From Aurantiacibacter marinus (GTDB lineage Bacteria; Pseudomonadota; Alphaproteobacteria; Sphingomonadales; Sphingomonadaceae): a DNA stretch of 64,000 nucleotides. Each line of letters begins with the position of its first letter. Within the stretch, counting starts at the first letter, position 1. The notes beneath the pieces were generated by a model, which saw only the letters and a program-made list of their open reading frames with translations, had not been told where the DNA came from and made no database searches. Shown here piece after piece: positions 1-8,911 of this stretch. The DNA lies in assembly GCF_001021555.1 (NCBI RefSeq), contig NZ_LDCP01000003.1:62001-126000 (forward strand), in the 5' to 3' direction. Position numbers and translations under genes: made by a program.

Positions 1-64
1 CGGCAGCGATGATCTCCGGTCCGACTCCCGCCGGATCGCCGAGCGATACAGCGAGAGGTTTCAC
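1..64 (-). CDS. pdxA: 4-hydroxythreonine-4-phosphate dehydrogenase PdxA, N-terminal fragment
   Basis: Only the first 21 codons are inside the window; the gene runs off the left edge. The reading frame starts with GTG at 64 and gives MKPLAVSLGDPAGVGPEII, which matches the well-known PdxA N-terminus (SLGDPAGIGPE). PdxA oxidises 4-phosphohydroxy-L-threonine in the DXP-dependent route to pyridoxal 5'-phosphate. The start lies 4 bases after the surA stop codon, so it is probably translated from the same transcript. The order lptD-surA-pdxA is the classic one in proteobacteria, where ksgA often follows. The short length limits certainty, but motif and context agree. Confidence 0.85.
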   Translation of the reverse strand, partial: MKPLAVSLGDPAGVGPEIIAA

Positions 65-68
65 CGGA

Positions 69-1439
69 TCAGTTATACTCGATCACAGCATCGCGGCGCA
101 GATCGCGCAGGTAACGCTGGGCTCGGCGGTTGATGCGTTCATCCTCGATCTGGCCCATGATCTGATCCACGCTAGGCCCGGCGGTTTCTTGTGGGTCATC
201 ACGGCCACACAGCATCAATACGCGAATGCCATCAGTCAGGTCGCCGAAGGGCGGGGTTGTCTGGCCGATGCTCAATTGCAGCAAAGTGCCCTGCAAGGCT
301 TCCGGCAACTGGCGTACAGTTATTTCGTCATTGTCCACGGTGGTCGCGCCGACTGCTGCCGCATCGGCATCAGCAGTGCCGCAGCCACTCATGGCTTCGA
401 CGGCTGCGATGAACGCAGCGCCTTGGCGCTCGGCTTCGGTCTGCGATGTGCCAGGCGCGAAATTATACGAAATCTGCTTGAGACTGAGGACGGCATCGCG
501 CGGATCGGCCATGCCGATCTGGCGCTGATCGATCATCAGCAAGATTGAATAGCCACCCGGAATTTCCAGAGGACCGACCAGCTGGCCTGCCGTCATTTGC
601 GCGGCTGCGGCTTCGAGCTGCGGCTGCTGCAATTGTTCAAGCTGGATCCAGCCCAGATCACCGCCGACGATGGCGCTGGAGGCTTCCGAATACTGGCGCG
701 CGTAGGCAACAAAGCTGCCGCCCTGCCGCAATTGTGCGATGATCTGCTCGGCATTCGAGCGGACTTGCTGACTGTTGACGGAGTTGGCCGACAAGAAGAT
801 TTCACCAAGACGATATTCTGTAGTGCCGCGCGATTCCTGCAAACGGGTCCACAGATCGGTCACTTCTCCTTCAGACACATTCACAAACGGCACGACATTC
901 CGGCGGAGCAGACGTTCCCACGCCAGTTCGCCCTGGATCTGGCGTTTGATGGAGCGCGGTGACGAGCCGACAGAGACAAGGTAAGTGTCCATTTCCGCAA
1001 CGCTCATCCCGCGCGTTTCCACGGCAAAGCGTTCGTAGGACGAATTCACATCCTCCTGCGTCACTTCCATGTCTTGCGCAGAAGCTTCCTGCACCTGCAA
1101 AGTTTCGTCGATCAAATTGCGCAGTACCTGCAGGCGAACGCGGGCGACTTCCTCTTCCGGAAGCGCAATTTCCTGCGCGGCAAGAATCAGCGCCAGCCGT
1201 TCGTCAATATCCGTGCCGGTAATGATATTGCCATTCACCCGCGCGGTGGCACGCCGATCATTGCGGTTTTCGGCCTGTTCCATGATGAAGGAAACATCTT
1301 CGGGCAGGTTGAAGGCATCGCTTCCCGCGACCTGCGCCAGCGCGCCAGTACTGGCCAGCGGAGCGGTAATGATGGCTGCGCCAAATCCGGCGACAGCAAC
1401 CCGAAGAGCGTTTTTAAAAAGCGAATTCACGTTTTCCAT
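69..1439 (-). CDS. surA: Periplasmic chaperone / peptidyl-prolyl isomerase SurA
   Basis: About 456 residues. An N-terminal signal peptide (hydrophobic stretch ending near ASTGALAQ) is followed by a SurA N-terminal chaperone region with a conserved VNGNIITGTDID-like segment, then a parvulin (PPIC) domain at roughly residues 215-310 containing GGDLGWI. A second, weaker parvulin-like region may follow. SurA escorts outer-membrane proteins, including LptD, through the periplasm, and here it lies directly downstream of lptD and upstream of pdxA. I chose ATG at 1439 because AAGGA lies just before it, though the spacing is short. An in-frame ATG at 1457 would add six residues and has no clear ribosome binding site. 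Confidence 0.9.
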   Translation of the reverse strand: MENVNSLFKNALRVAVAGFGAAIITAPLASTGALAQVAGSDAFNLPEDVSFIMEQAENRNDRRATARVNGNIITGTDIDERLALILAAQEIALPEEEVARVRLQVLRNLIDETLQVQEASAQDMEVTQEDVNSSYERFAVETRGMSVAEMDTYLVSVGSSPRSIKRQIQGELAWERLLRRNVVPFVNVSEGEVTDLWTRLQESRGTTEYRLGEIFLSANSVNSQQVRSNAEQIIAQLRQGGSFVAYARQYSEASSAIVGGDLGWIQLEQLQQPQLEAAAAQMTAGQLVGPLEIPGGYSILLMIDQRQIGMADPRDAVLSLKQISYNFAPGTSQTEAERQGAAFIAAVEAMSGCGTADADAAAVGATTVDNDEITVRQLPEALQGTLLQLSIGQTTPPFGDLTDGIRVLMLCGRDDPQETAGPSVDQIMGQIEDERINRRAQRYLRDLRRDAVIEYN

Positions 1440-1544
1440 AATCCTTAAGACGGCCATTTGGTCGGCCCGGCAATTGGCGCGGTAAACCGGCGCCTGTATC
1501 AGAAATGCCCTATGCCGAGATTTGGCTGAACCCTAGCTGAGCCA

Positions 1545-1565
1545 CTTCCCCCCGCCAAGGGGAAG
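1545..1565. other. GC-rich hairpin between lptD and surA
   Basis: CTTCCCC and GGGGAAG form a perfect 7-bp stem around a 7-base loop. There is no T-tract on either side, so it is not a typical intrinsic terminator. It lies 15 bases downstream of the lptD stop (minus strand) and could protect the lptD 3' end or pause transcription ahead of surA. Nothing else is recognisable in the 141-base lptD-surA spacer. Confidence 0.4.
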
Positions 1566-1580
1566 CCGGACGCAATACGT

Positions 1581-3887
1581 TCAGAACCCCAGATTTCGAA
1601 GGGAGAAATATAGGCGGAAGCTGTTGCCGTTCTCCGCATCGGCCAGCTGAATATAGTCGCGCCGCCAGGTCAACCCGAACTCCAGGCAATCGTCGGCATA
1701 GGCAATGCCCAGCCGGGTACGAAGTGGTTCGAACCCGTCAGATGTAAACGACGGGTCTTCGTCCCTGTCCGTCAGATTCACTACGGCAGAGCCAAATACG
1801 GACCAGTACCGGTCAAAAGCAAACCGGCCCGCGGCGCGCACTTCCTCGCGATCCTGCAAATCTTCGAATGTAAAGTCGATGTCACGATTCAGACGCAAAT
1901 ACCCGAGCTCAAGATAGGTTCTGTCCGATCCGACCGTTGCGTCCACTTCGTTGCGGCGAACAGCGAAATTGTCCTTGTCGAGGCGGAAACGGTGGGTGAA
2001 CTTCAGGAAATCATTGTAGCGTACTTCGGTGCGCCCCACGAAATCAGAAAACTGCTCATTTAATCCCGTGCCGTCGGGGAATAGCGTGGGCTCATCCGTC
2101 AGGCGATATGATTGCCCGATCGAGGTGCTGAGGCGCCACCCGGGCAAATTGGCCTGCCAATCAACGCCGTAGGTAAGCCGGACACCATCTTCGACCCTGT
2201 CATATCCGGGAAAACGGTTGAGCGCGAAAAGGTTGGAGTCTTCCAGATCGATTGCGCGGGCGTCTTCGTTAGGAATATCGAGATTGCGAATCTCGGGCGC
2301 GGCCACAAGCTGTACGCGCGGGGTGAGGATCTGTGTGCCTTCGAGGAAACTGCCAATAAACGGCCATTTCACATCAACCGCAGCCAGTGCAACGCCGCGC
2401 GTCTGCCACCCGCCCTGGCCGCGATAGCTGGGATTGGATGTAAGCAGATTGCCGTTCGAGTGATACACATCGCCGCGTATCAAACCGGTAACAGTCACTT
2501 CCTGACCCCACGGCGTGATCCGCCGCAGATCCCATTGTGCGCGGCCGAAGGCGCGCTGGGTGTCCTGTCCCTCCGCGCGGGTGATGGCGAGCGTATTCGC
2601 CTGCACTTCAACCTGCCCGCCAAGAACAGGGTCCTGCAACCGGTAACGCGCATCGATCAGCGGCAGGGCGAGCGGCACTTGGCCTTGGTCGGTGCTGACA
2701 AGCAGGGCCTGCGTCGCCCAGCCGGCAATCGAGACATAGGAGTTGTCGTCGATCCGCTCGAATTCGACGGTCGAACGGATGCGGTCTTCGCGGCTGATGT
2801 CATACCGGCGCAGGAAAGTGCGATCGCTGGCGATTCGCAAAGAACCGCTTGCGGTCCAGTTTTCATCCAGCTGGAAACGGCCATTGGTGGCCAGATACCC
2901 GCGAAAATTGCTTTCCGAAGTAGGTTGGGTGGCGTTCAGCTGGATACGCGAGCCATAGGTGGCATAGCCCGTCGCTTGAAATGCGCCGTCTTCTGTCAAT
3001 TGACGATAGTGCGCGGACACCATCGGCGCCGCACCGGTGTATATATATCCGGTAACAGTCAGATCGCGATTGTCTGCCAGCCTCCAGTAATAGCTATCGC
3101 TGATTTCCACCCCGTTGGATGCCGATAGACCGATGCTCGGTACCAAAAAGCCGCTGCTGGCACGGCCATCGGCGCGCACGGTGAGGCCGGGCAGTGGAAG
3201 AATCCGCGCGCCGAATATCTCCAGATAAGCACCGGAAAAGCGGATTTGCGCGCTCTCGTTATCGTAAAAAACGCGCTCTGCCGTGATTCTCCAGCTCGGA
3301 CTGCGGGGGCAGCCATCGGCATCGACAACCGCGCAGGACGAATAAACCGCGCGGTCCAGCGCGATATCGCCATCTTCCGTGCGTGTGGCCTGCGCTGCGG
3401 CGAGCCGTGCACCTTGCCGGAAGGCGAGCAAAAGATTGCTCATCGCGCCCGCTTCCAATTCGTCTGTCAGCACTACGCTGTCCGTGAACAGCTGATTGCC
3501 GTCCGGATCGACCAGCCGGACAGTGCCTGTGGCGATGATTTCGCCGGTCAGGCGGTTCCAGGTGACGTCATCGGCGCGGAGTGACTGGTCGCCCGATCGC
3601 AGAATGACATTGCCGGATGCCGTCACTGTGTCGGTATTCTGATCATATTCCAGCGTATCGGCTTCAAATCCGATCTGGCGCTGGCCTGCATCGTTGAATT
3701 CGGGGATCAGTGGGCGGTCGGACTGGATAATGGCAAGGTCATTGTCCTGCGCGGCAGTCGAATCGGTTGCAGGATCACTTTGCGCATGCGCCGCGGGTGC
3801 CGCGCAGCATACTGCAACCGCGAGGGCGCAAGTCGCCGAGACCTGGCGCAACAAAGCGTGTGGCACATTTGGCAACCCGGGTAGCAT
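1581..3887 (-). CDS. lptD: LPS-assembly outer-membrane protein LptD
   Basis: 768 residues. The frame stays open upstream to 4124, but I place the start at ATG 3887 because it begins a normal signal peptide (hydrophobic core CALAVAVCCAAP, cleavage near AAHAQ) and because the longer version would overlap pepA. Residues about 70-190 form the OstA/LptA-like periplasmic domain (FEADTLEYD, VTASGNVIL, LRADDVTWN), followed by a long beta-barrel with alternating aromatic strands that ends in SLRNLGF, with a terminal Phe typical of outer-membrane barrels. LptD with LptE inserts lipopolysaccharide into the outer leaflet. Two cysteines around 210 and one near the C-terminus could make disulfides, but the E. 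coli four-cysteine pattern is not obvious. surA follows. Confidence 0.92.
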   Translation of the reverse strand: MLPGLPNVPHALLRQVSATCALAVAVCCAAPAAHAQSDPATDSTAAQDNDLAIIQSDRPLIPEFNDAGQRQIGFEADTLEYDQNTDTVTASGNVILRSGDQSLRADDVTWNRLTGEIIATGTVRLVDPDGNQLFTDSVVLTDELEAGAMSNLLLAFRQGARLAAAQATRTEDGDIALDRAVYSSCAVVDADGCPRSPSWRITAERVFYDNESAQIRFSGAYLEIFGARILPLPGLTVRADGRASSGFLVPSIGLSASNGVEISDSYYWRLADNRDLTVTGYIYTGAAPMVSAHYRQLTEDGAFQATGYATYGSRIQLNATQPTSESNFRGYLATNGRFQLDENWTASGSLRIASDRTFLRRYDISREDRIRSTVEFERIDDNSYVSIAGWATQALLVSTDQGQVPLALPLIDARYRLQDPVLGGQVEVQANTLAITRAEGQDTQRAFGRAQWDLRRITPWGQEVTVTGLIRGDVYHSNGNLLTSNPSYRGQGGWQTRGVALAAVDVKWPFIGSFLEGTQILTPRVQLVAAPEIRNLDIPNEDARAIDLEDSNLFALNRFPGYDRVEDGVRLTYGVDWQANLPGWRLSTSIGQSYRLTDEPTLFPDGTGLNEQFSDFVGRTEVRYNDFLKFTHRFRLDKDNFAVRRNEVDATVGSDRTYLELGYLRLNRDIDFTFEDLQDREEVRAAGRFAFDRYWSVFGSAVVNLTDRDEDPSFTSDGFEPLRTRLGIAYADDCLEFGLTWRRDYIQLADAENGNSFRLYFSLRNLGF

Positions 3888-3987
3888 GGCTTGCCTATCG
3901 CACCACGCGCTCCTAACTGCAATGTCAGCTTTGCAGGGCAGCAATTCCCTGCGCTCAGACACACAACGACAGTCCGCGGGAGCCTCC

Positions 3988-5451
3988 ATGAACATTGAAT
4001 TCCACGATAGCCTTGATGCCGCCAACACACGAATTGTTGCGCACATAGTCGAACAGGACAAGCTGCCTGGCGATCTTCCGCGTGCAGTGGCAGAGGGCGC
4101 GTCCGCATCGCGCTTCACGGGCAAGGCGGGTCAAGTCTTTGATGGCTTCTATGAAGCCGACGGCAAGGTCATCCGATTGGCGCTGGTAGGCGCGGGCAAG
4201 AAGGCAGATGCGGGCCGGATGGCCGCGCTGGAAAAGGCGGGAGCTGCGCTGACAGCCAAATACCTCATGAGCGGCGAAGAAGGCTTGGCTATTGATGTGG
4301 CCTCCAGCGGACTTTCTGCCGATGAAGCGGCTGCGGTGCTCACCGGCGCACGGCTGCGCAGCTGGCGCTGGGACACCTATCGTACGAAGCTGCGGGACGA
4401 ACAGAAACGCACTTTGAAAACCATTCACTCAATCGGCGCGCCAAAGGGCATGGCGGCCGCATGGGATGATGCTGCGGCTGTTGCAACCGGCGTTGAATTC
4501 ACGCGCGAGCTGGTCGCGGAACCGGCCAATGTGATCTATCCGCAAAGCTTCGTCGAACGGTGCCAGAAACGCTTTGAAGGCACAGGCGCGGTTATTCGCG
4601 TGCTGGATGAAGACGAGATGCGTACACTTGGAATGGGCGCGCTGCTCGGCGTCGGGCAAGGCTCCGCCCGGGATAGCAAGCTGCTGGTCATTGAATGGAT
4701 GGGCGGCGCTGCAGGCGAGACGCCGACGGTGTTCGTCGGCAAGGGCGTGACTTTCGATACCGGCGGTATTTCCTTGAAGCCGCCTGCAGGCATGGAAGAC
4801 ATGAAGTGGGATATGGGCGGCGCGGGCGCTGTTGCGGGTGCCATGCTCGCAATTGCCGGACGCAAGGCCAAGGCCAACATCGTAGGCGTATGCGGTCTGG
4901 TTGAAAATATGCCGGACGGCAATGCCCAGCGTCCCGGCGATATCGTCACTTCCATGAGCGGCCAGACGATCGAAGTCATCAACACCGATGCCGAAGGGCG
5001 GCTGGTGCTGTGTGACGCGCTGACATGGGTGCAGAAGGAATATTCGCCAAAGACGGTGGTCGATCTGGCCACGCTGACTGGTGCTATGATGATTGCTCTC
5101 GGGATGGAGCACGGCGGCGTTTTCTCAAACAATGATGGGCTGGCAGATGGCTTGCTGGCGGCTGGCAAGGCGAGCGGAGACAAGCTCTGGCGTTTCCCGC
5201 TTGCTCCTGAATATGACAAGCTGATCGACAGCCCGATTGCCGACATGAAAAATGTCGGCCCGCGCTGGGCAGGCTCCATCACGGCGGCACAATATCTTCA
5301 GCGCTTTATCGAAGACGGCGTGAACTGGGCCCATTGCGACATTGCTGGCATGGTCTGGTCGGATAAGCCGGGCGCCACTTGGGACAAGGGAGCAACCGGT
5401 TACGGCGTGCGCCTGATTGACCGCTTCGTGCGCGAAAATTGCGAGAGCTGA
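3988..5451 (+). CDS. pepA: Leucyl aminopeptidase (M17)
   Basis: 487 residues. The start at ATG 3988 is preferred over in-frame codons back to 3694, which lie inside lptD on the other strand. The C-terminal catalytic domain shows the M17 metal and active-site motifs: VGKGVTFDTGGISLKP near residue 250, MKWDMGGAGAV just after, and the signature NTDAEGRLVL near 332. The N-terminal third is the variable macro-like domain of the family. It acts as a cytosolic hexameric zinc or manganese aminopeptidase in peptide turnover. It is divergent from lptD, with a 100-base region between the two start codons that must hold both promoters. Confidence 0.93.
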   Translation: MNIEFHDSLDAANTRIVAHIVEQDKLPGDLPRAVAEGASASRFTGKAGQVFDGFYEADGKVIRLALVGAGKKADAGRMAALEKAGAALTAKYLMSGEEGLAIDVASSGLSADEAAAVLTGARLRSWRWDTYRTKLRDEQKRTLKTIHSIGAPKGMAAAWDDAAAVATGVEFTRELVAEPANVIYPQSFVERCQKRFEGTGAVIRVLDEDEMRTLGMGALLGVGQGSARDSKLLVIEWMGGAAGETPTVFVGKGVTFDTGGISLKPPAGMEDMKWDMGGAGAVAGAMLAIAGRKAKANIVGVCGLVENMPDGNAQRPGDIVTSMSGQTIEVINTDAEGRLVLCDALTWVQKEYSPKTVVDLATLTGAMMIALGMEHGGVFSNNDGLADGLLAAGKASGDKLWRFPLAPEYDKLIDSPIADMKNVGPRWAGSITAAQYLQRFIEDGVNWAHCDIAGMVWSDKPGATWDKGATGYGVRLIDRFVRENCES

Positions 5452-5462
5452 GTGCGAAAATC

Positions 5463-5524
5463 ATGCCCTCAAGCAGCGAAGCGATAGGGTGGATATGATG
5501 CCCTCAATTAGCGAAGCGATAGGG
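5463..5524. repeat. Two tandem 27-base near-identical units, 35-base period
   Basis: Unit 1 is 5463-5489 and unit 2 is 5498-5524. They match at 25 of 27 bases, differing only by gc versus tt in the middle. Each unit begins atgccctcaa and ends agcgaagcgataggg, so CCCT and AGGG at its ends can pair. The pair sits just upstream of the DUF2256 gene, 11 bases after the pepA stop. It may be a REP-like element or a slipped duplication within a leader. Confidence 0.7.
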
Positions 5525-5542
5525 CGAACATAATTGGCCCAG

Positions 5543-5689
5543 ATGCGGAAGAAATCGGACCTGCCCACCAAAACCTGCGCCGGGTGCGGGCTGCCATTCA
5601 CCTGGCGCAAGAAGTGGGAGCGTGACTGGGACAATGTGAAGTTTTGTTCCGAACGTTGCCGCCGCTCAAAGGGGGCGAACACCAAATGA
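5543..5689 (+). CDS. DUF2256 small zinc-ribbon-like protein
   Basis: 48 residues. It begins [20 protein letters not shown] and carries CxxC near residues 12-15 and FCSERCR near 34-40, with the [13 protein letters not shown] block between them. This is the DUF2256 pattern; the four cysteines should bind one zinc ion. The function is unknown, though the family is widespread in proteobacteria and cyanobacteria. Its TGA overlaps the holC ATG (ATGA), so the two are probably co-translated. The duplicated repeat unit lies immediately upstream. Confidence 0.85.
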   Translation: MRKKSDLPTKTCAGCGLPFTWRKKWERDWDNVKFCSERCRRSKGANTK

Positions 5690-6123
5690 GGGTCGATTTC
5701 TATCTTCTTTCATCTGATCCCGCGCCTGCAGCAATCGCTCTGCTGGCGCGAAAGGTGCGCGAGGCAGGGGAGCGGTTGCTGGTTGTGGCTGAAGATCTCG
5801 ACCTGCTCGAAACGACGTCAGAAGCGCTTTGGAATGCGAGCCCCGAGGCGTTTCTCGCTAATGGTATTGCGGGTGATGAACATGATGCGCGCCAGCCGAT
5901 ACTGCTGTCGAACGAAGTTGAGCCCTCTAATGGCGCGAGCTTTCTCCTGATAGCTGACGGTGTGTGGCGGGAACCGGAAGACAGCTTTTCAAGAGTACTC
6001 TATCTTTTTGACGATGCCACGCGCGGGCAAGCGCGCGAAACCTGGAAAGCGTTGGAAAGCCGCGATGGGCTGGAGCGCAAATTCTGGAAGCAACAGGGCG
6101 GGCGCTGGGTCGAGGGACCTTGA
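5686..6123 (+). CDS. holC: DNA polymerase III subunit chi
   Basis: 145 residues beginning [20 protein letters not shown]. The family features are visible: an N-terminal strand leading into a helix with repeated Ala-Leu, [18 protein letters not shown] in the middle, and the C-terminal [14 protein letters not shown] ending that is characteristic of alphaproteobacterial chi. Chi pairs with psi (HolD) and links the clamp loader to SSB. The start at 5686 overlaps the previous stop by four bases; an earlier in-frame ATG at 5644 lies inside the DUF2256 gene and is rejected. pepA followed by holC is a common arrangement. Confidence 0.88.
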   Translation: MRVDFYLLSSDPAPAAIALLARKVREAGERLLVVAEDLDLLETTSEALWNASPEAFLANGIAGDEHDARQPILLSNEVEPSNGASFLLIADGVWREPEDSFSRVLYLFDDATRGQARETWKALESRDGLERKFWKQQGGRWVEGP

Positions 6124-6166
6124 GCGCGATAGCAATAATGGTTCGAAAAAGATGTGATTGGAATTT

Positions 6167-6598
6167 ATGATGCGCCGCAATTCATGCCTACTCGCACTTG
6201 CATTGCTTGCCGGGTGCGGAGCTGCCGAGTCGGAAAACTATGAAGCGCAGAGCGAGATTTCCCTCGAAGACGTTGGCGCTTCTGAAGCAGCGCTTCCTGA
6301 AGGCTTCACGCTCCCCTCAGGCACGCAGGTCGCTCAAAATACTCGAGTAAGTACGGCAAATGGCGATGGGTGGGTCATTTATCTCGATAGCGCATCGTCT
6401 CCTGAAAGCCTGGAAGAGCATTTTGCTGCCCAGGCGGAAGCCGCCGGTTTCGTTATATCGGTGGAGATGAATCAGAGCGGTTCGAAGCAGTTGAGAGGCG
6501 CTAGAGCGGACGGAATGAAATTTGATTTTGCAGCTCTGCCTCATGATGGCGGATCGAGCCGCGCCAGTCTTGCGATAGGACGCGACCGCCAAGACTAG
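6167..6598 (+). CDS. Small lipoprotein, function unknown
   Basis: About 143 residues. The N-terminus is a lipoprotein signal, with RRN then LLALALLAGC, the Cys being the expected acylation site. The mature part starts acidic (AESENYEAQSEISLEDVG) and then has a segment typical of small periplasmic alpha/beta proteins, including WVIYLDSASSPESLEEHF. I do not recognise a family. The start could be ATG 6158, 6167 or 6170; 6167 gives a compact signal peptide. It stands alone between holC and ndk. Confidence 0.7.
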   Translation: MMRRNSCLLALALLAGCGAAESENYEAQSEISLEDVGASEAALPEGFTLPSGTQVAQNTRVSTANGDGWVIYLDSASSPESLEEHFAAQAEAAGFVISVEMNQSGSKQLRGARADGMKFDFAALPHDGGSSRASLAIGRDRQD

Positions 6599-6701
6599 CG
6601 CTTCGGATAGTCTTGCCGACTACTGATGCACTTGTTCGGAGGGGTTATGGGCGCTAAGGGCGCGCGCAATCACTCTATCCCAATCCTCGAAGGAAATTCC
6701 A

Positions 6702-7124
6702 ATGGCGGTTACCCGCACGTTCTCGATCATCAAGCCCGATGCCACTCGCCGTAACCTGACCGGCGCTGTTACCAACATGCTGGAAAAGGCTGGCCTGCGC
6801 GTTGTTGCGTCCAAGCGTATCCACATGACGAAGGAACAGGCTGAAGGCTTCTACGCCGTTCACAAGGAGCGCCCTTTTTTCGGTGAGCTCGTCGATTTCA
6901 TGATCAGCGGCCCGGTTGTTGTGCAGGTTCTCGAAGGTGAAGATGCTGTTGCTCGCAACCGGAAGATCATGGGCGCAACCAATCCGGCTGACGCTGATCA
7001 GGGCACAATTCGCAAGGAACTGGCTGAAAGCATCGAAGCCAATACAGTGCACGGTTCCGACAGCGACGAAAATGCCGCCATCGAAATCGCCTATTTCTTC
7101 GACGAGAGTGAAATCGTCGGCTGA
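6702..7124 (+). CDS. ndk: Nucleoside diphosphate kinase
   Basis: 140 residues, the normal length. It starts [18 protein letters not shown] and carries the active-site histidine in [20 protein letters not shown]; the phosphohistidine there carries phosphate from ATP to NDPs. [19 protein letters not shown] is also a family hallmark. AAGGA six bases before the ATG is a good ribosome binding site. It is a single-gene unit balancing cytosolic NTP and dNTP pools. Confidence 0.97.
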   Translation: MAVTRTFSIIKPDATRRNLTGAVTNMLEKAGLRVVASKRIHMTKEQAEGFYAVHKERPFFGELVDFMISGPVVVQVLEGEDAVARNRKIMGATNPADADQGTIRKELAESIEANTVHGSDSDENAAIEIAYFFDESEIVG

Positions 7125-7270
7125 AGCATACGTTTCGGCCAGGATCGGGGCACCAGGTTCCGAATCCATAAGCCGTGTGTTATAACCCCTGATAATCGTT
7201 GCGATATTTCGGCGCTTAACCGCACTATCGCACGAGTCGCGCACCTTTGCGCGGCATCAGGGGAGTAACC

Positions 7271-7693
7271 ATGCAATTCTGGCGGCCAATAACACGCAAG
7301 GCGATCGTTCGCAGATACGTTCAGGCAATTAACGCAAAAGATCTCGGTGCAATCGAGAAACTGACTTGCCCTGATTTCAGCCTGATCGACACTGCAGGTA
7401 TTGAAGTCAGCGGCAGGAAAGACTGTATCGAAGTCTTGCGCGGCCTGTCCCGTCATGCCCCGGATTATCGGATCGAAGTGAGTGCCTTGAGCAAACACGG
7501 TGACGATGTCCTGGTCAGCGGCAAGGCTCATAGCACTGTTGCAGGTATCAGGCGCGCGACCCAGTGGCGTGCGCGCTTTCGGCAACGCAAGTTGGCAGAA
7601 TGGCATAGCTACGGCGCATATCCGCCCTCAACAGTTCGCGCGATACTTTCTGATGAGCAGATGCCGGACGTTATGCCAGACGCCCGTGGCTGA
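7271..7693 (+). CDS. SnoaL/NTF2-like protein
   Basis: 140 residues. The start at ATG 7271 follows GGGAG at the right distance. The opening is VRRYVQAINAKDLGAIEKL, then FSLIDTAGIEVSGRKDCIEVL and a beta-rich second half including WRARFRQRKLAEWHSYG. This is the cone-like NTF2/SnoaL fold (PF12680 or similar), which houses ketosteroid isomerases, polyketide cyclases and many proteins of unknown role. No catalytic residues can be assigned, and the gene is not in a biosynthetic cluster. It converges on the sulfotransferase gene with 12 bases between. Confidence 0.7.
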   Translation: MQFWRPITRKAIVRRYVQAINAKDLGAIEKLTCPDFSLIDTAGIEVSGRKDCIEVLRGLSRHAPDYRIEVSALSKHGDDVLVSGKAHSTVAGIRRATQWRARFRQRKLAEWHSYGAYPPSTVRAILSDEQMPDVMPDARG

Positions 7694-7705
7694 CCGTCAA
7701 GCTTG

Positions 7706-8908
7706 TCAGACACCCGACTGGGCAAACGCGCGGTACTGTTTCGCATGTGCATGATGTGCGGACACTGCGGCGCGGTCATGCTCACCTTGCATGGCTGACA
7801 GCGACGAGGCGGGTAGCAGGATGCCCAGATCGCTATAGACTTGGCCGATCACGTCTTTCCAATCATCTCCCAGCGCATCAAAATCGACCGTAGTCTTCGG
7901 GCCGGTGAAATTCGCAATTGCTGCGTCCATCCTGCTTTGCCGGAGGCTGATCTTCCGACCCATTTCTGCCTCGATCCAGTCCATATCGACGTCGTCCGAC
8001 TGAATGGTCATTTGATTGGCGACCAGTGAAGCTGCGCTGTTCGCTGTCTGTTGATCACACCGCTTTGTCAGGATCACCCTGGCATTAGGGAATTGCGCCA
8101 GCAAAGCAGGCAGATCTTCAGCGAATTGCGGCACCTTTAGAACGCGGGGCCGGTCTGCATTGCCATGATAGTGTGCATCGGTGCTCAATATCCGGGCGAA
8201 TTCACGGTAGACCGGTGCAGGATCTCGGCTTTCGGAAAACGCGGTAAATGTCGGCACACGCCACTGCGCTTCATAGGTGCCGTGGTTCAGTGCGCAGGCC
8301 AGCCAGCCCAGCTCCTCGTCGGCGCGTGTGACTCCGAACGGATGGATCGAATCGAGCCATGGATCAAGTTTCCGGGCAAACAGCAGTGATATCGCAGACC
8401 ATGCCGGCCGTGTATCCGGCCGGCGCGGGACCGGGAGCCAGCTATCGCAAAAGCGGGTGGAGGAGAATTGGGGATCGGCCGCTAACAGTCGGTGGAGCCG
8501 CGTGGTGCCGCTGCGCATCTGCCCGGCAATGATGACAGGCGCGGCGAGCGGACCACCGGCAAGGCCGGGCTGATCGCTCCACAATGCCCCCAGTTCAAGG
8601 CGCTGGCGGATGACGCGCACCAGCTGTCCATGCGCGATGGTGAGGCCAAGCGGATTTAGCTTCGCTTCTTCCGTAAGCGAGGCTGTCAGCATGGTCAGGC
8701 GCAAACGGAAATCGGCGATATCGCTTTCTGCACGAATACCGTGTTCCGCGCTGGGCGTTGCATCTTTGCACGCCTTTTCAAACAGCACATCGGGATCGAG
8801 CGTTGGCCGCGTAAGCAAGCCCTTCGACCACGCACTTTCCAACCAGCCACAAGTGCGATCAACCAGTGGGGATCGGGATAGGGGGTGCGGACGCGGGGGA
8901 GGGCTCAT
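7706..8908 (-). CDS. Sulfotransferase family protein
   Basis: 400 residues. The PAPS 5'-phosphosulfate loop is clear: IIAGQMRSGTTRLHRLLAAD near residue 126. A second conserved block, RVLKVPQFAEDLPALLAQFP followed by RVILTKRCDQQTANSAASLV, matches the 3'-phosphate binding region. The family (Sulfotransfer_3 type) transfers sulfate from PAPS to small molecules, lipids or sugars; the substrate cannot be read from sequence. It begins only 3 bases after the purN stop on the same strand, so it may be the last gene of a purM-purN transcript, though the functions look unrelated. Confidence 0.85.
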   Translation of the reverse strand: MSPPPRPHPLSRSPLVDRTCGWLESAWSKGLLTRPTLDPDVLFEKACKDATPSAEHGIRAESDIADFRLRLTMLTASLTEEAKLNPLGLTIAHGQLVRVIRQRLELGALWSDQPGLAGGPLAAPVIIAGQMRSGTTRLHRLLAADPQFSSTRFCDSWLPVPRRPDTRPAWSAISLLFARKLDPWLDSIHPFGVTRADEELGWLACALNHGTYEAQWRVPTFTAFSESRDPAPVYREFARILSTDAHYHGNADRPRVLKVPQFAEDLPALLAQFPNARVILTKRCDQQTANSAASLVANQMTIQSDDVDMDWIEAEMGRKISLRQSRMDAAIANFTGPKTTVDFDALGDDWKDVIGQVYSDLGILLPASSLSAMQGEHDRAAVSAHHAHAKQYRAFAQSGV

Positions 8909-8911
8909 TGG

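Noticed and set aside
2112-3128. 338-codon plus-strand frame inside lptD
   Set aside because: It is antisense to a well-supported outer-membrane barrel gene, without motifs or a ribosome binding site.
3888-4124. Upstream extension of lptD to an ATG at 4124
   Set aside because: It would overlap pepA and put about 79 odd residues before the signal peptide.
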